A stretch of 64,000 nucleotides of DNA, from assembly GCA_910586305.1 (NCBI GenBank), contig CAJUGS010000008.1, positions 26,861 through 90,860 on the forward strand, read 5' to 3'. The notes under the pieces are model-generated. The model saw nothing but the letters and a program-made list of their open reading frames with translations, was not told the DNA's origin and did no database searches. The position numbers and the translations under genes are program-made. The stretch is from an uncultured Duncaniella sp. Its GTDB lineage: Bacteria > Bacteroidota > Bacteroidia > Bacteroidales > Muribaculaceae. Positions 51,873 through 61,069 of this stretch are shown here, piece after piece. The number at the start of each line of letters is the position of its first letter. Position 1 is the first letter of the stretch.

Positions 51873-53519
51873 TTACTGTCTTGCTTTGTAAATCTCCTTG
51901 ATCTCGTCTGCGCTAAGAACACGCGAGTCGTAGATACGGAGGTCGTCCATTGAGAAGTTGGGACAAGTGAGCGCATAATTATAATAACTTGCTTTACCTC
52001 CGATTACAAAAGCATTCGGATAGCCAACCTCAGAGTTATTAGTCTGTTCAGAAATAGTTCCGCATCGTTTACCATCAATATAGAGTATTGATGTCCAATA
52101 ACCATATTGTGTAAGGCCATAGTCTGAAACAACAACTATATGATGCCACTCATCGGACGAGATTGTACTATGTGAGAAAGTATACACATCATTATTATAG
52201 TGATTTAGAGCTTCATTATGATAGTCTGAACAAATAAATTTTAAAGAACCATTTTTCATCGAAAGAGTAAATCGATTGTTATTGTCAGAACACTTTGAAT
52301 AATAAATCACACCGTCTGACAGGTTCTTTGCCCAAAAACTTACAGAGAACGAGGTGGTATTGATGAGACCATAGGGAATCTCAACAGCACTTTCCTTAGC
52401 CTTTGAGAATGAAACAGCCTTACCGGAAATACCGCTGACAAATTCAGGGCTCTTAAATCCGAAACCGTCAAACCTGCCCATGGCATCGTCAAAGTTGTCA
52501 TTGAACAGGAAATAGGCCGACAGACCATTCTTCACTACCATCTTGTTTGGGTCGTCGCCTGTTCCGGGGTTCTCGGGATCATCGGGATCGGTGCCTGCAC
52601 CCTTGTTGATATTCACGGTCACGGTCTGATCCTTTACGCCGTCTGAAATGATGAATGTAGTGACAAGCTCGCCAGTTATGACAGTGCGGTCAACGGTGGC
52701 AACAACCACCGAGCTTCCGCCGGCGCTCACAGTGCCCTGCATGGCCGAGAGCGAAAGACCGTTGGCGGTGAGGGCCGAGGCATTCCACGAGAGAGTGGAT
52801 GTGCCGGTGTTGCGGATGGTAAATGTCTGGTGGGTAGACTCAGAACCGAAATTGAGCGATGTAGGCTCGATCACCATATGGCTTGTGGTGTTGCGGGGAG
52901 AGCAGGAAACAGTGATGGGATAGGAGTTTCCGAAAGCCTGGAGGTTGACAACGACAGTACGGGTCTCCGACAGGTAGTTGCGATCTACAGAGAAAGTGAT
53001 GCTCTGTGTGCGACCGGCCTGGATGGAGCCGCCCACCTGCGAGGCGGAGAGCCAAGAGTTGTTGCCAAGCTCGAGCGACCATGAGGCCGTGGCATTGCCA
53101 TTGTTCTTGATTGTCACGCTCATATCGGTCTGCGTGGTTCCAAAGTTGAGCGAAGAGGGATTGATGACGATTTCGGCCTCCTCGTTGACCTTTGACATCT
53201 GCACATCACACTGGTTTTCATTGCCGGCCACTACTGTGACAGTGCGCGAATTGGTGTTGTAGCCAGCCTTGGAGAACTGGAGCGAGTAGCTTCCGGGCTG
53301 CATATTGATGAATGTGAACGCGCCGTTGCTGCCTGTGGTAGTGCTCTGTCCGGTGGAAAGAATCGACACTGTGACTCCGCTGATAGGCTCAGTGCCGGCG
53401 GGTGCCTGTGTCACGAAGCCCACAATGGTGCCCATAGCGTCCTCGGGATCTTCCGTACAGGAGGCCAGGGGCAGAATGGTTGCCAGGAATACAGGCAGGA
53501 ATTTAAGTATAAATTTCAT
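51873..53519 (-). CDS. Surface lipoprotein with CarboxypepD-reg, Ig-like and LamG domains
   Basis: A 548-residue lipoprotein (lipobox LASC, then TEDPED). A CarboxypepD-regulatory domain (27-112; GTIVGFVTQAPAGTEPISGV) is followed by two ASH/Ig-like domains (115-310; VINPSSLNFGTTQTDMSVTI, VIEPTSLNFGSESTHQTFTI), a Pro/Asp linker, and a C-terminal LamG/concanavalin-like domain (about 335-548; FSVSFWAKNLSDGVIYYSKC, DEWHHIVVVSDYG, MDDLRIYDSRVLSADEIKEI). LamG domains bind glycans or proteins. The DNA of the LamG part is visibly AT-richer than the rest, suggesting module exchange. Third gene of the cluster. Confidence 0.88.
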   Translation of the reverse strand: MKFILKFLPVFLATILPLASCTEDPEDAMGTIVGFVTQAPAGTEPISGVTVSILSTGQSTTTGSNGAFTFINMQPGSYSLQFSKAGYNTNSRTVTVVAGNENQCDVQMSKVNEEAEIVINPSSLNFGTTQTDMSVTIKNNGNATASWSLELGNNSWLSASQVGGSIQAGRTQSITFSVDRNYLSETRTVVVNLQAFGNSYPITVSCSPRNTTSHMVIEPTSLNFGSESTHQTFTIRNTGTSTLSWNASALTANGLSLSAMQGTVSAGGSSVVVATVDRTVITGELVTTFIISDGVKDQTVTVNINKGAGTDPDDPENPGTGDDPNKMVVKNGLSAYFLFNDNFDDAMGRFDGFGFKSPEFVSGISGKAVSFSKAKESAVEIPYGLINTTSFSVSFWAKNLSDGVIYYSKCSDNNNRFTLSMKNGSLKFICSDYHNEALNHYNNDVYTFSHSTISSDEWHHIVVVSDYGLTQYGYWTSILYIDGKRCGTISEQTNNSEVGYPNAFVIGGKASYYNYALTCPNFSMDDLRIYDSRVLSADEIKEIYKARQ

Positions 53520-53548
53520 TGCTATATATGTATTGATTGGTTAAAGGT

Positions 53549-54415
53549 CTAAAAATTCATTGCAAAACCCACGCCTACCCCATCGTCGAAAACCACCGGA
53601 GTAAACGCATAGTTGTAGGAGCGACGGCTGACCACCACCTTGCGACGGCCCGGTGCGACGGCTGCGTCAATGAGATTCCAGAGATATATGGCTCCGGTCA
53701 CGCCGATGGCAATGTTGCGTCCGGTCTCCCACTGGGATTTCTTGTCGCGGTAGAAGTCGAAGTGCTGCGGACGCTCCTTCATCTTCTTGGCATAGTCGGC
53801 ACGCTGGTTTTCACAGAGTATGACAGCTGCTGCCCCGACGGCCGTGCCGCCAAGGAAGAGGGAGCCTTTGAGATTGCTACCCTTGACAAACTGTCCCACA
53901 CCGGGTATGAGCGAACAGAACACGGGGCCGGCACCATAGGATGTGGTGAGGCGTATGCGGTCGCTGTTGCTTCCGTTGCCCGGCTGAGTGAGATCGTTGA
54001 CTGTGAAGAGGTCGGTGACGAAATAGCGTCCCTTCTCGCGCTCCCAGTATTCGTCGACCACCCGACAGGTGATTTCGATGAGTTTGCCTTTCTCGCTTGC
54101 CTCGAGTGTGAACTCCTGGTTCTTGTGAGGAGCCGCATTGCGCTCGGCGCGCTTCTCGACTCTCACAGTGCTGCTCACGACTATGCCACGCTCATGTTCG
54201 AGGCGAGAGGTGAGGTTGACAATTGCCATCTGACGTGCTTCCTCGAGCGACGAGCCTGAGCCTTGGGCTGAGATGAATATGTAGCCTCTGCTCTTGGGCG
54301 ACGGAAGCGAGGAGGTCATCCAGCGCGGTTTCATTCCGTCGGACTTGTCACCGGCGAAAGCCGAAAGTGTAAGCGACAGGAAAAGTGACAATAGTATAAT
54401 AGATCTTAGTTTCAT
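53549..54415 (-). CDS. LPP20-like exported protein with DUF5683-like tail
   Basis: A 288-residue protein with a signal peptide (1-21). The first half resembles LPP20-type domains (YIFISAQGSGSSLEEARQMA, VNLTSRLEHERGIVVSSTVR, KLIEITCRVVDEYWE). The second half has the small-residue turn FCSLIPGVGQFVKGSNLKGS and hydrophobic helices typical of DUF5683-like membrane regions (LFLGGTAVGAAAVIL, IAIGVTGAIYLWNLIDAAV), ending in a beta strand (VGVGFAMNF). Probably envelope-associated. It lies 15 nt after the LPP20 lipoprotein gene. Function unknown. Confidence 0.75.
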   Translation of the reverse strand: MKLRSIILLSLFLSLTLSAFAGDKSDGMKPRWMTSSLPSPKSRGYIFISAQGSGSSLEEARQMAIVNLTSRLEHERGIVVSSTVRVEKRAERNAAPHKNQEFTLEASEKGKLIEITCRVVDEYWEREKGRYFVTDLFTVNDLTQPGNGSNSDRIRLTTSYGAGPVFCSLIPGVGQFVKGSNLKGSLFLGGTAVGAAAVILCENQRADYAKKMKERPQHFDFYRDKKSQWETGRNIAIGVTGAIYLWNLIDAAVAPGRRKVVVSRRSYNYAFTPVVFDDGVGVGFAMNF

Positions 54416-54430
54416 GGATAGGCGGAGTGT

Positions 54431-55069
54431 TTAGCGACGTTCTTTTTGCTGCTGACGGAAACGCTCGAGTTCTTCGCGATAGGACTCGCGGAACTGCTGT
54501 TCGCGGAACTCGACACCCATGCGTTCGTCATCGTTGATGGTTACGGCGCCTGCAATCTTCTCGGCGTCAATGGCCGGAATGCTTATGCAGACTGAGCATT
54601 CGTAGGTGCCGTCGGAGAGACGGTAGCGGTTGGAGCAGATGATGCGGCAGTTGGCAATAACCTGCTCGGCCATAGAGCCGATGTCCTGCTTGATGTCTGA
54701 CTCGTTGGCCACCTTGCCGTTTGCCTGGATTTTGTTGCGGTATCCCTTCATGACGTTAAGCACTGTCGACTCGATGCGGTCGGCAAGCGAGGCTTTTGCG
54801 AAGAGTACTGCCTGGTGGCGGGCGAAATCACGGTCTTCGTCGACGGCCGAGCCATAGGCGCGGAATTCGCTTGCCGGTTCGTTGAGCGACTCAATCTCAC
54901 ACTCGTCGAGGTCTTCTTTTACTTTTCCCACTGTACGTGTTCCGGTATTGCCGGCCGAAGTGTATTCAGGATAGGAGGCCTTCTGTACTTTTGAAGAACC
55001 ACAGGAATTGCAACTAAGCATAATGGCAAAAGCCACACACCCGACAGCAATCATTTTAGTTACTTTCAT
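54431..55069 (-). CDS. LPP20-like lipoprotein
   Basis: A 212-residue lipoprotein (hydrophobic N-terminus then LSCNSC; either Cys could be lipidated). The body resembles the LPP20/FlgT-type fold (FAKASLADRIESTVLNVMKG, IGSMAEQVIANCRIICSNRY, GTYECSVCISI) and ends in a charged helix (FREQQFRESYREELERFRQQ). First gene of the seven-gene cluster; a good promoter lies about 80 nt upstream, between two inverted repeats. Structural or adhesion-related role guessed only from family. Confidence 0.8.
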   Translation of the reverse strand: MKVTKMIAVGCVAFAIMLSCNSCGSSKVQKASYPEYTSAGNTGTRTVGKVKEDLDECEIESLNEPASEFRAYGSAVDEDRDFARHQAVLFAKASLADRIESTVLNVMKGYRNKIQANGKVANESDIKQDIGSMAEQVIANCRIICSNRYRLSDGTYECSVCISIPAIDAEKIAGAVTINDDERMGVEFREQQFRESYREELERFRQQQKERR

Positions 55070-55117
55070 TGCGCTGTTTGTGTTGTTGGTTAGACTATAA
55101 CTACTTCTATCTTCTAA

Positions 55118-55311
55118 AATCTCTTAGTAAGAGATACGGTTTCCGCCACAAAGGTACTAATTATCCTTAAAATTACCAACTTATAAAACCGGATTTCAGA
55201 CCATGGCATAGCGCTGAATGGGCGTTTGTTTTACAAAAATAAAGATTCTCAAAATATAGCAGCATGAGTATCAAGGTGTTGTGCTTCTTACATATCTCTT
55301 ACTAAGAGATT
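55118..55311. repeat. Perfect 19-bp inverted repeats flanking the cluster promoter (invertible segment or operator pair)
   Basis: AATCTCTTAGTAAGAGATA (55118-55136) and its exact reverse complement (55293-55311) flank 156 bp that contains the promoter of the LPP20-to-Sel1 cluster. Each copy is itself a near-palindrome around one central base (G or C). Both copies are also followed by CGGTTT in the same direction, so they can be read as imperfect 25-bp direct repeats. Either an invertible promoter or paired regulator sites would explain this. This accounts for most of the 391-bp gap 55070-55460. Confidence 0.85.
55149..55180 (-). promoter_or_regulatory. Promoter of the LPP20/CHASE2 cluster
   Basis: GTTG (55180-55177), a 20-nt spacer and TACCTTTG (55156-55149) on the minus strand, near consensus. 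The left inverted repeat lies just downstream of the expected start. A weaker TATTTTTG occurs at 55241-55234. Confidence 0.75.
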
Positions 55312-55395
55312 CGGTTTTTGTCTTTTATTGTAAAATAATGTTTCAGAATGCTTTTGGTGATTGCCGTTTTGAAACAAAATGGAAGATTTATTTAA

Positions 55396-55434
55396 GAAAA
55401 AGCGTTCCTCCGGGACATTACCCGAAGGAACGTT
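55396..55434 (-). terminator. Intrinsic terminator of the fimbrial operon
   Basis: On the minus strand AACGTTCCTTCGGG pairs with the CCGGAGGAACG segment around TAATGT, followed by TTTTT. It lies outside the inverted-repeat segment. Confidence 0.85.
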
Positions 55435-55460
55435 TCTTTATAAAGACCCGCAAGCGGGAT

Positions 55461-58400
55461 TTATTCATCCTTTACCGGCCATACGGTGAAACCGTAGGAG
55501 TTGTTGGAGCCACAACATGAAGCACATCGTATAAATGATTTCGCCTGCAGATCCCTATTATCAAGAAAGAATATATTTGCCTGCAGACTTACTTCGTCAA
55601 TAGTTGACGAGCATATATATGTAATCATACTATATGCCGGCCATGTAGTTTCCTTAAGATTAGAAGGCAACACATTGGAATCAGGGACATTCATATCCCT
55701 CATGCCGGTAGCATATAAACGAATTGGCGATCCTTTTCCATCGGCATTAGCATGAAAATTCCAACTGCGAGTTTTCTCGTCCCAAGTCACCGGATTACCG
55801 GGATGAGACCGATCCGCAGCATAATCTGAGCCATGCTGCGGTTTATTAGGACTAATCATACCGGTAAACGCATGAGACGCAGGGATGTGGAATCCTGGCG
55901 GACACGGATCGTAAATAGACTTGGTGACACGTTGGTCATTTACTAAGTTCAGAGCGTATGGTTTTCCAACATAACGTGCTGTAGTGTTCCACGCATTATA
56001 CATTGAACCCTTCTCAATATAAGGTAAAGGAAGCAGAGTCGACGGATGCCAATGCGAACGTGGATTTGTATGATCTTTTGCACCATTATTTTCCCCAATT
56101 ACAAAATGATGCGGATACTGTATTGTCTCGTCAACTCGCACTCCAGTACTTTTTTCTGACCTGCTGAATTTATAACCTTCGCGCTGATCGAATACCGGCT
56201 TGTTTAACATAGTGAACTCTCCAACATTTACCGTTATATTATAATAGAGTCTCGATGTCTGATCATACACTCCCGGCACCATAGCATCTTTGCGGCCCCA
56301 CTGGTAGTAGGTGTTGTCGCCGGCCAGTGATGCGATTATCTCCTTCTGGCCATAATCTTTGATCCACACACGTTTCTTGTGGTCCACATCCTTGAGATCA
56401 AACTCAAATTTCAACTTGATGGTTCTCTTTGGATTACCCTCGTGTGCGTTGCTGTAGCCAAGAGTGCGAGTGAGAAACTGATATTTCGTGCCCTCAGTTT
56501 CGGGAGGTATAGGCATGGAGTTTGTGGTGAAGAGGTCGGTGGCCTTGCAGTCTGTGACCCATATATGCCAACTCCACACTATCTTTCCACTCTTGTCGCG
56601 CAGCGCTATCACGGCGTTGCCCTGCACCATGGAGTGACGGCTCACACGGAAACGGATACACGACTTGCCGTTGACAGTGGACTTCTCAACCAGATCGAGA
56701 AGACCGGGAGAGTCCTGCCAGAGAATGAATGCATCGTCGAGATTACCGGCTCCGACCTGGTCCTCGATATAGGGTGTCGTAATCTGACGTCTGAGATGAT
56801 CAACAAAGAACAACATTCCGGGCTCAGCCTTGTCGGTGTCGGTATCGGGCCCGCGATCTATGGTATAGGCGCTCTTGTTGTCGGTACCGTTCTTAATTCC
56901 GTTGCCATACACGAGTGGAAAACAGTAGTAGCCGGGGGAATTTACCATGTAACAGTTGGCTGTCTCGCCACTTATCTGCGAGAGGTCTATCCACTCTTTG
57001 TCAGACCCTTGCTCGGTGGTGGTGCTGAAAACAGGCATCATGAAATTCTTGAAAACCGGCTGGGGTTGCAGATGAAACGAGCCGGTGAGTGTTTTCATAG
57101 CTTTCAACGATTTGGGAGTGCCGTCGTAGTCGGGGTATTCCGACGGTGTGTTGGGTTCCCATACAGCCTGCTCCCATGTGGCGCCTCCGTCGGCTGACGA
57201 AAATATGCTCACCGGGTATTCAAGGTCTTTGGGAGTGGTCTCCCCTACCTGCTGTACGCGCACGTAGGCCGTGAGATCGACATTGCGAATGGATCCGGAG
57301 AAGGGAATGGAGTCGAAAGGAAACTCGTCGGTGGTACTACCATGCTTTACGAGCTTAACCACCGGGGTTATGACTATACCTGTGGTGGACAGCGAGTAGG
57401 CGTAGATATTTCCGGCTTTCCACTCCTTGTCTTTTCCACCTATCTTGGCGGTGAGGGTGCGTTGCTTGCCGGTGAGATTGTCAGTAAACTCCATTGTCAG
57501 CGCAGCATTCTCTCCGAGTTGCTGCGGTATCATGAACAGAGTCAGATCGTCGCCGTTTCCGGCAATATTGCTCCCGGGTTTGGTGTAGGGATAGTCATCC
57601 TTAGTGTCATTTTCGCCCGGATTTTCCTTATAATCGTTATTGGGGTCAAACTCGATATCAAACGACGTGGCAGAATCGCCTTTCGGCGTCCACTTGCCGG
57701 TGAGCATATCGAGCGATCCGCTCCGGTGGATTCCGGAGATGGAGATTTTCGACACTTTTCCAGCCAGCATCTCCGAGCCTGTCTTAATGGTTATCGCCGA
57801 GAGGGCATGGCCGAAACTCAGACTGACGGCCGATCCTCCGGCTCCGGAGCAGTCGACAGTGGCTGTGAGAAGGTCGATCTGTTTCTTTATATCGGTAGTG
57901 ACTGTGAAATCCAGCATGGGTTTGTCGGCTGTGCTGTATTTCAAGTCGGAATGGCCGTAGGGGGCGTAGGCCATAAAGCGGATGTGACCCGAGCCCGGCC
58001 ACTCCATTTTATGAGATTTCGGCTCCCATAGTGTGCCTGACTTGACTATCTCGATATTGTGGGCGAATTCGGTAGTATAGTCGGCTGTCGGGGAGGATCC
58101 TACATAACAGATGGCCGAAAGGCCGAATGATTCGGGAAATTTGTCGAGACTCTCAATCTTGGAACCACGCGACATGGCGGTGGCATGACAGCTCACGGAG
58201 TCGTTGAGCACTGCCTGTTCGGTGATGAGATACAGCTGCTCTCCGGCAGACTGATTGTCAATACTGTCGATTGACAGGCGCGTGCCGTCGCTACTACGGT
58301 CTACCTTCATACCATCGGTCCACGACGACATTATAGCAACATCAAACACGGGAGACTTCGAGGCCCCTCCCCTGTCGCTCAGTAGCGGATCGTCGGCACA

Positions 58401-58481
58401 TCCGGCAGTCATGGCAAGGAGCACCACCGTCGTGGCATAGACAAGATTTCTAAGGAAATGACTGTTGTGTAGCTGTATCAT
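55461..58481 (-). CDS. Large fimbrillin-family lipoprotein, probable fimbrial tip or accessory adhesin
   Basis: A 1006-residue lipoprotein (lipobox MTAGC, then ADDPLL). The N-terminal 370 residues fit the fimbrillin/Mfa-like fold (HIRFMAYAPYG, VSLSFGHALSAITIKTGSEM, GKVSKISISGIHRSGSLDML). The C-terminal half carries IYDPCPPGFHIPASHAFTGM and RLYATGMRD, typical of tip-type Bacteroidales fimbrial proteins. Such proteins are exported as lipoproteins, cleaved by a gingipain-like protease and polymerised. Its length suggests tip rather than stalk. Last gene of the fimbrial operon, 169 nt after the shorter fimbrillin. Adhesion target unknown. Confidence 0.82.
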   Translation of the reverse strand: MIQLHNSHFLRNLVYATTVVLLAMTAGCADDPLLSDRGGASKSPVFDVAIMSSWTDGMKVDRSSDGTRLSIDSIDNQSAGEQLYLITEQAVLNDSVSCHATAMSRGSKIESLDKFPESFGLSAICYVGSSPTADYTTEFAHNIEIVKSGTLWEPKSHKMEWPGSGHIRFMAYAPYGHSDLKYSTADKPMLDFTVTTDIKKQIDLLTATVDCSGAGGSAVSLSFGHALSAITIKTGSEMLAGKVSKISISGIHRSGSLDMLTGKWTPKGDSATSFDIEFDPNNDYKENPGENDTKDDYPYTKPGSNIAGNGDDLTLFMIPQQLGENAALTMEFTDNLTGKQRTLTAKIGGKDKEWKAGNIYAYSLSTTGIVITPVVKLVKHGSTTDEFPFDSIPFSGSIRNVDLTAYVRVQQVGETTPKDLEYPVSIFSSADGGATWEQAVWEPNTPSEYPDYDGTPKSLKAMKTLTGSFHLQPQPVFKNFMMPVFSTTTEQGSDKEWIDLSQISGETANCYMVNSPGYYCFPLVYGNGIKNGTDNKSAYTIDRGPDTDTDKAEPGMLFFVDHLRRQITTPYIEDQVGAGNLDDAFILWQDSPGLLDLVEKSTVNGKSCIRFRVSRHSMVQGNAVIALRDKSGKIVWSWHIWVTDCKATDLFTTNSMPIPPETEGTKYQFLTRTLGYSNAHEGNPKRTIKLKFEFDLKDVDHKKRVWIKDYGQKEIIASLAGDNTYYQWGRKDAMVPGVYDQTSRLYYNITVNVGEFTMLNKPVFDQREGYKFSRSEKSTGVRVDETIQYPHHFVIGENNGAKDHTNPRSHWHPSTLLPLPYIEKGSMYNAWNTTARYVGKPYALNLVNDQRVTKSIYDPCPPGFHIPASHAFTGMISPNKPQHGSDYAADRSHPGNPVTWDEKTRSWNFHANADGKGSPIRLYATGMRDMNVPDSNVLPSNLKETTWPAYSMITYICSSTIDEVSLQANIFFLDNRDLQAKSFIRCASCCGSNNSYGFTVWPVKDE

Positions 58482-58551
58482 TTTCGGAACGTTATACCTG
58501 TTTTACAATATTAGATTGAATTCCACTATCGCAGGCGAATCTATCAGATTG

Positions 58552-58599
58552 CGTTACTCCGTCAGGAGCGCCATTACAGCTACTCCTGCCGGAATAACG
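58552..58599 (-). other. Stem-loop between the two fimbrillin genes
   Basis: CGTTACTCCGTCAGGAG (58552-58568) pairs with CTCCTGCCGGAATAACG (58583-58599) with three mismatches. No strong T-tract follows, so it is a candidate attenuator setting stalk versus tip protein levels. Confidence 0.55.
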
Positions 58600-58650
58600 T
58601 ATTATTAGGTGAAAAAATCGGACCCGATTAATACACGCGGGGAGAGACTG

Positions 58651-60063
58651 TCAACGGAGTTCAACGCCGGGCTTCCACTCTTCGCCTTCGGCATCAATCC
58701 ATTCTTTGACAGCGACAGTGAATTGAATCGGTGCATCAAGAACAGGATCTCCTACCTCCTTCTTGCTGCCTTCCGGAGCCACAGGACGTTTTCCCAACAC
58801 AAGGCTTTTAGAATCGCCACCTAATGGATTAGAAAATTCCTTGTCGGAAGGTATGAGTTTGTCCGTCTCTTCAGATGAGAAATCGGGCGGATAGATACCG
58901 GCACCTGTCGCTGCTCCACAGATATCAAGAGTATATTCATACCTCTTACCCATCTCCCAGTTTGATTCTATCGGAACACAAACAAAACCATATTCACTTG
59001 CATCGTATAATTGGTTTGCATTTACAGGGAACTGCTGATGATAGTGATTTCCTTCATATATCTCAATATCATCAAGACTGGCCGATCCAGAATGAGCTGT
59101 ACCGGAATGTCTGAGCTCTACTCGACAGAGTAGGAGTATGTAGGCCCCTGTTGGCTTACTTTCCTTATTCCATTTTTCAAGTTTCTGAGGGACAAGCATG
59201 AGAGAAGATTCCGATCCGAGCAATGTCACGTTTTGTGTTGCATTATCAAGCAATATCGGTTCCTTGAAGAATGATCCATAGGCCGAAAAGCCATCAATGC
59301 TACCAGTCCATTTGTTATTTGATGTAGCCTTCTTTGCATCGTCATCCCATTCGAATCCTGCCGACAAAACAGCTTTGTTGTTTGTATTGACTACCCAAGC
59401 ACCTTTGATTCTCACAATGCGGTGATCACTGGCAAGCTTGTCTTTGGACTGAGCCTTGATGGTTATTTGCGACAGAGCATGATCAAAATTGAGATTGACA
59501 TTTGATGCACTGGTAGTTCTTGACTGCTGCACGAACGACACCAAAAGGTCGGTCTGATCAGCCCCGTCGTTCCACTGGCCAGCAACGTCAGCCCCAGACA
59601 AATCGGCTTTCAAAGGGGTGAAGTTTGATATTGAAGGCGTTGTTCCGCTCTCGTTGAAACCAAATTCAACTCCATTAGGCAGTATGGGAGTAGTCGCTGT
59701 TCCAACAACTCTGGAAGTGGTGTATGCCCAGAACACGACATTTTCCATTGACGAAGGCCAATAAACACTGTTTTCAAGTGTCCATGTAGAGTTTCCTTCT
59801 TTCGTTGCCTTTTCTCCGGCTTTGGCTCCACCAATCAGATAGCTTGTATATACACCTCCGTGGGGGTGGATACCTTTGGCTACAACGGCAAAATCGCCGA
59901 GATTATTCACCGTCGTCTCAATCGCACGGGAGTGGCCTACCATAGGGCTGAAATGCAAAGCGTTGCCCTGCACGTCTGGGTTCACGTCTACCAGTTCTTC
60001 ATTTGCGCAAGATGTGGCCAGCACCGCCGCAATCATTGCAAGTGATAGGGATTCAAGTTTCAT
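58651..60063 (-). CDS. Fimbrillin family protein (Mfa-like)
   Basis: A 470-residue lipoprotein (lipobox LATSC, then ANEELVDVN). Typical fimbrillin sequence: LHFSPMVGHSRA early, VYWPSSMENVVFWAYTTS, VNLNFDHALSQITIKAQSKD, MGKRYEYTLDICG and the terminal FTVAVKEWIDAEGEEWKPG. Fimbrillins are the structural subunits of Bacteroidales surface fimbriae. It lies 40 nt after the DUF5119-like gene and precedes the larger tip-like protein. Confidence 0.86.
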   Translation of the reverse strand: MKLESLSLAMIAAVLATSCANEELVDVNPDVQGNALHFSPMVGHSRAIETTVNNLGDFAVVAKGIHPHGGVYTSYLIGGAKAGEKATKEGNSTWTLENSVYWPSSMENVVFWAYTTSRVVGTATTPILPNGVEFGFNESGTTPSISNFTPLKADLSGADVAGQWNDGADQTDLLVSFVQQSRTTSASNVNLNFDHALSQITIKAQSKDKLASDHRIVRIKGAWVVNTNNKAVLSAGFEWDDDAKKATSNNKWTGSIDGFSAYGSFFKEPILLDNATQNVTLLGSESSLMLVPQKLEKWNKESKPTGAYILLLCRVELRHSGTAHSGSASLDDIEIYEGNHYHQQFPVNANQLYDASEYGFVCVPIESNWEMGKRYEYTLDICGAATGAGIYPPDFSSEETDKLIPSDKEFSNPLGGDSKSLVLGKRPVAPEGSKKEVGDPVLDAPIQFTVAVKEWIDAEGEEWKPGVELR

Positions 60064-60103
60064 CTTGAGTCTGCTTTAAATTACTGATTTATTGATAAGT
60101 GTT

Positions 60104-61069
60104 TTACATTTGAATTTCCTGTTCAGTTACATCGCCCCAGTCACTTACACCCGGTGAGAGTCCGGAGCCGGCTCCTTGCGGAAGCCTGAGGCCACTGACC
60201 ACGATATCGACATTTTGCGGGTCGGGAGCCTCATGGATCTGGTCGGTGATATCGAAGTCATAGTAGTATTTGTAGGATACGTATACTCTGAGCTTGTGAG
60301 GGATGTCGTGTGGGGCATTGTCGCCAAACAGCACCACAGAACCCTTCAGACAGTCTGAGCCGCAATGACGCAACGCAAACGGCACAATCACCTCCGCCCC
60401 TCCGGGGCCTTCCGATGCTGGATGCCACTGCTCGGCTACTCCTGTCACTACGGCACTTGCCTCAACATCGGCCGTGAGGTTTTCGACACCGGTTATGAGG
60501 ACGTTGTATACAGCGGTAACCTCACGAGGCTTAAGGACTACGCGGACAGCATCTGACGCACTCGGCCACAAGGTGACTATATCCGGATGGGTGTGGGCAT
60601 AGAGCGTGTTTGCCTGGGAGCGTATCGGCTGCGAATCGGTGCCTCCGGGTCGCGGAGCATCGTCGTCGCGGTTCATCGGCGAGAGGATGTTGTCATCGTA
60701 GGTGTGAATGCCATATGACCGGAAAGTATTGCCATGCTCGAGGTTGTTGTCGGTATCTCCGTTGTGACACACTATGAAATATTGCCCCGGGGCCACCTTT
60801 ACCTCGGCATTGAAGTCTGCCTCACCGCGTGTCGTGGTGCCGTTGCGCAGGAGTTCGAATCGTGTACCGGCGGTCCCGTCGACGGGGAAAAACCACACCA
60901 CCATCGTATGCGGGTCGGCGTCGGGGGCAAGTGACCAGTCAAATACGAGGCTTACAGGCGAGGTGTGGGAGTGGTCGAAACACAACTCCCTGTGCCGGCA
61001 AGCGTGGCATAGCAGCAAGACGGCGACTATGGTCAAGGGGCGAATTATCTGTTTAAGCGACAGTCTCAT
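60104..61069 (-). CDS. DUF5119-like fimbrial accessory lipoprotein
   Basis: A 321-residue lipoprotein (HACRHRELC; the first Cys follows the hydrophobic stretch VAVLLLCHAC). The sequence CFDHSHTSPVSLVFDWSLAP and the repeated beta pattern (VVWFFPVDGTAGTRFELLRN, YNVLITGVENLTADVEASAV) fit DUF5119, a group seen with fimbrillin genes and itself fimbrillin-like. I start at ATG 61069 because it gives the lipoprotein signal and forms an ATGA overlap with the upstream gene; the frame is open to 61177. Probably an anchor or minor subunit. Confidence 0.82.
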   Translation of the reverse strand: MRLSLKQIIRPLTIVAVLLLCHACRHRELCFDHSHTSPVSLVFDWSLAPDADPHTMVVWFFPVDGTAGTRFELLRNGTTTRGEADFNAEVKVAPGQYFIVCHNGDTDNNLEHGNTFRSYGIHTYDDNILSPMNRDDDAPRPGGTDSQPIRSQANTLYAHTHPDIVTLWPSASDAVRVVLKPREVTAVYNVLITGVENLTADVEASAVVTGVAEQWHPASEGPGGAEVIVPFALRHCGSDCLKGSVVLFGDNAPHDIPHKLRVYVSYKYYYDFDITDQIHEAPDPQNVDIVVSGLRLPQGAGSGLSPGVSDWGDVTEQEIQM

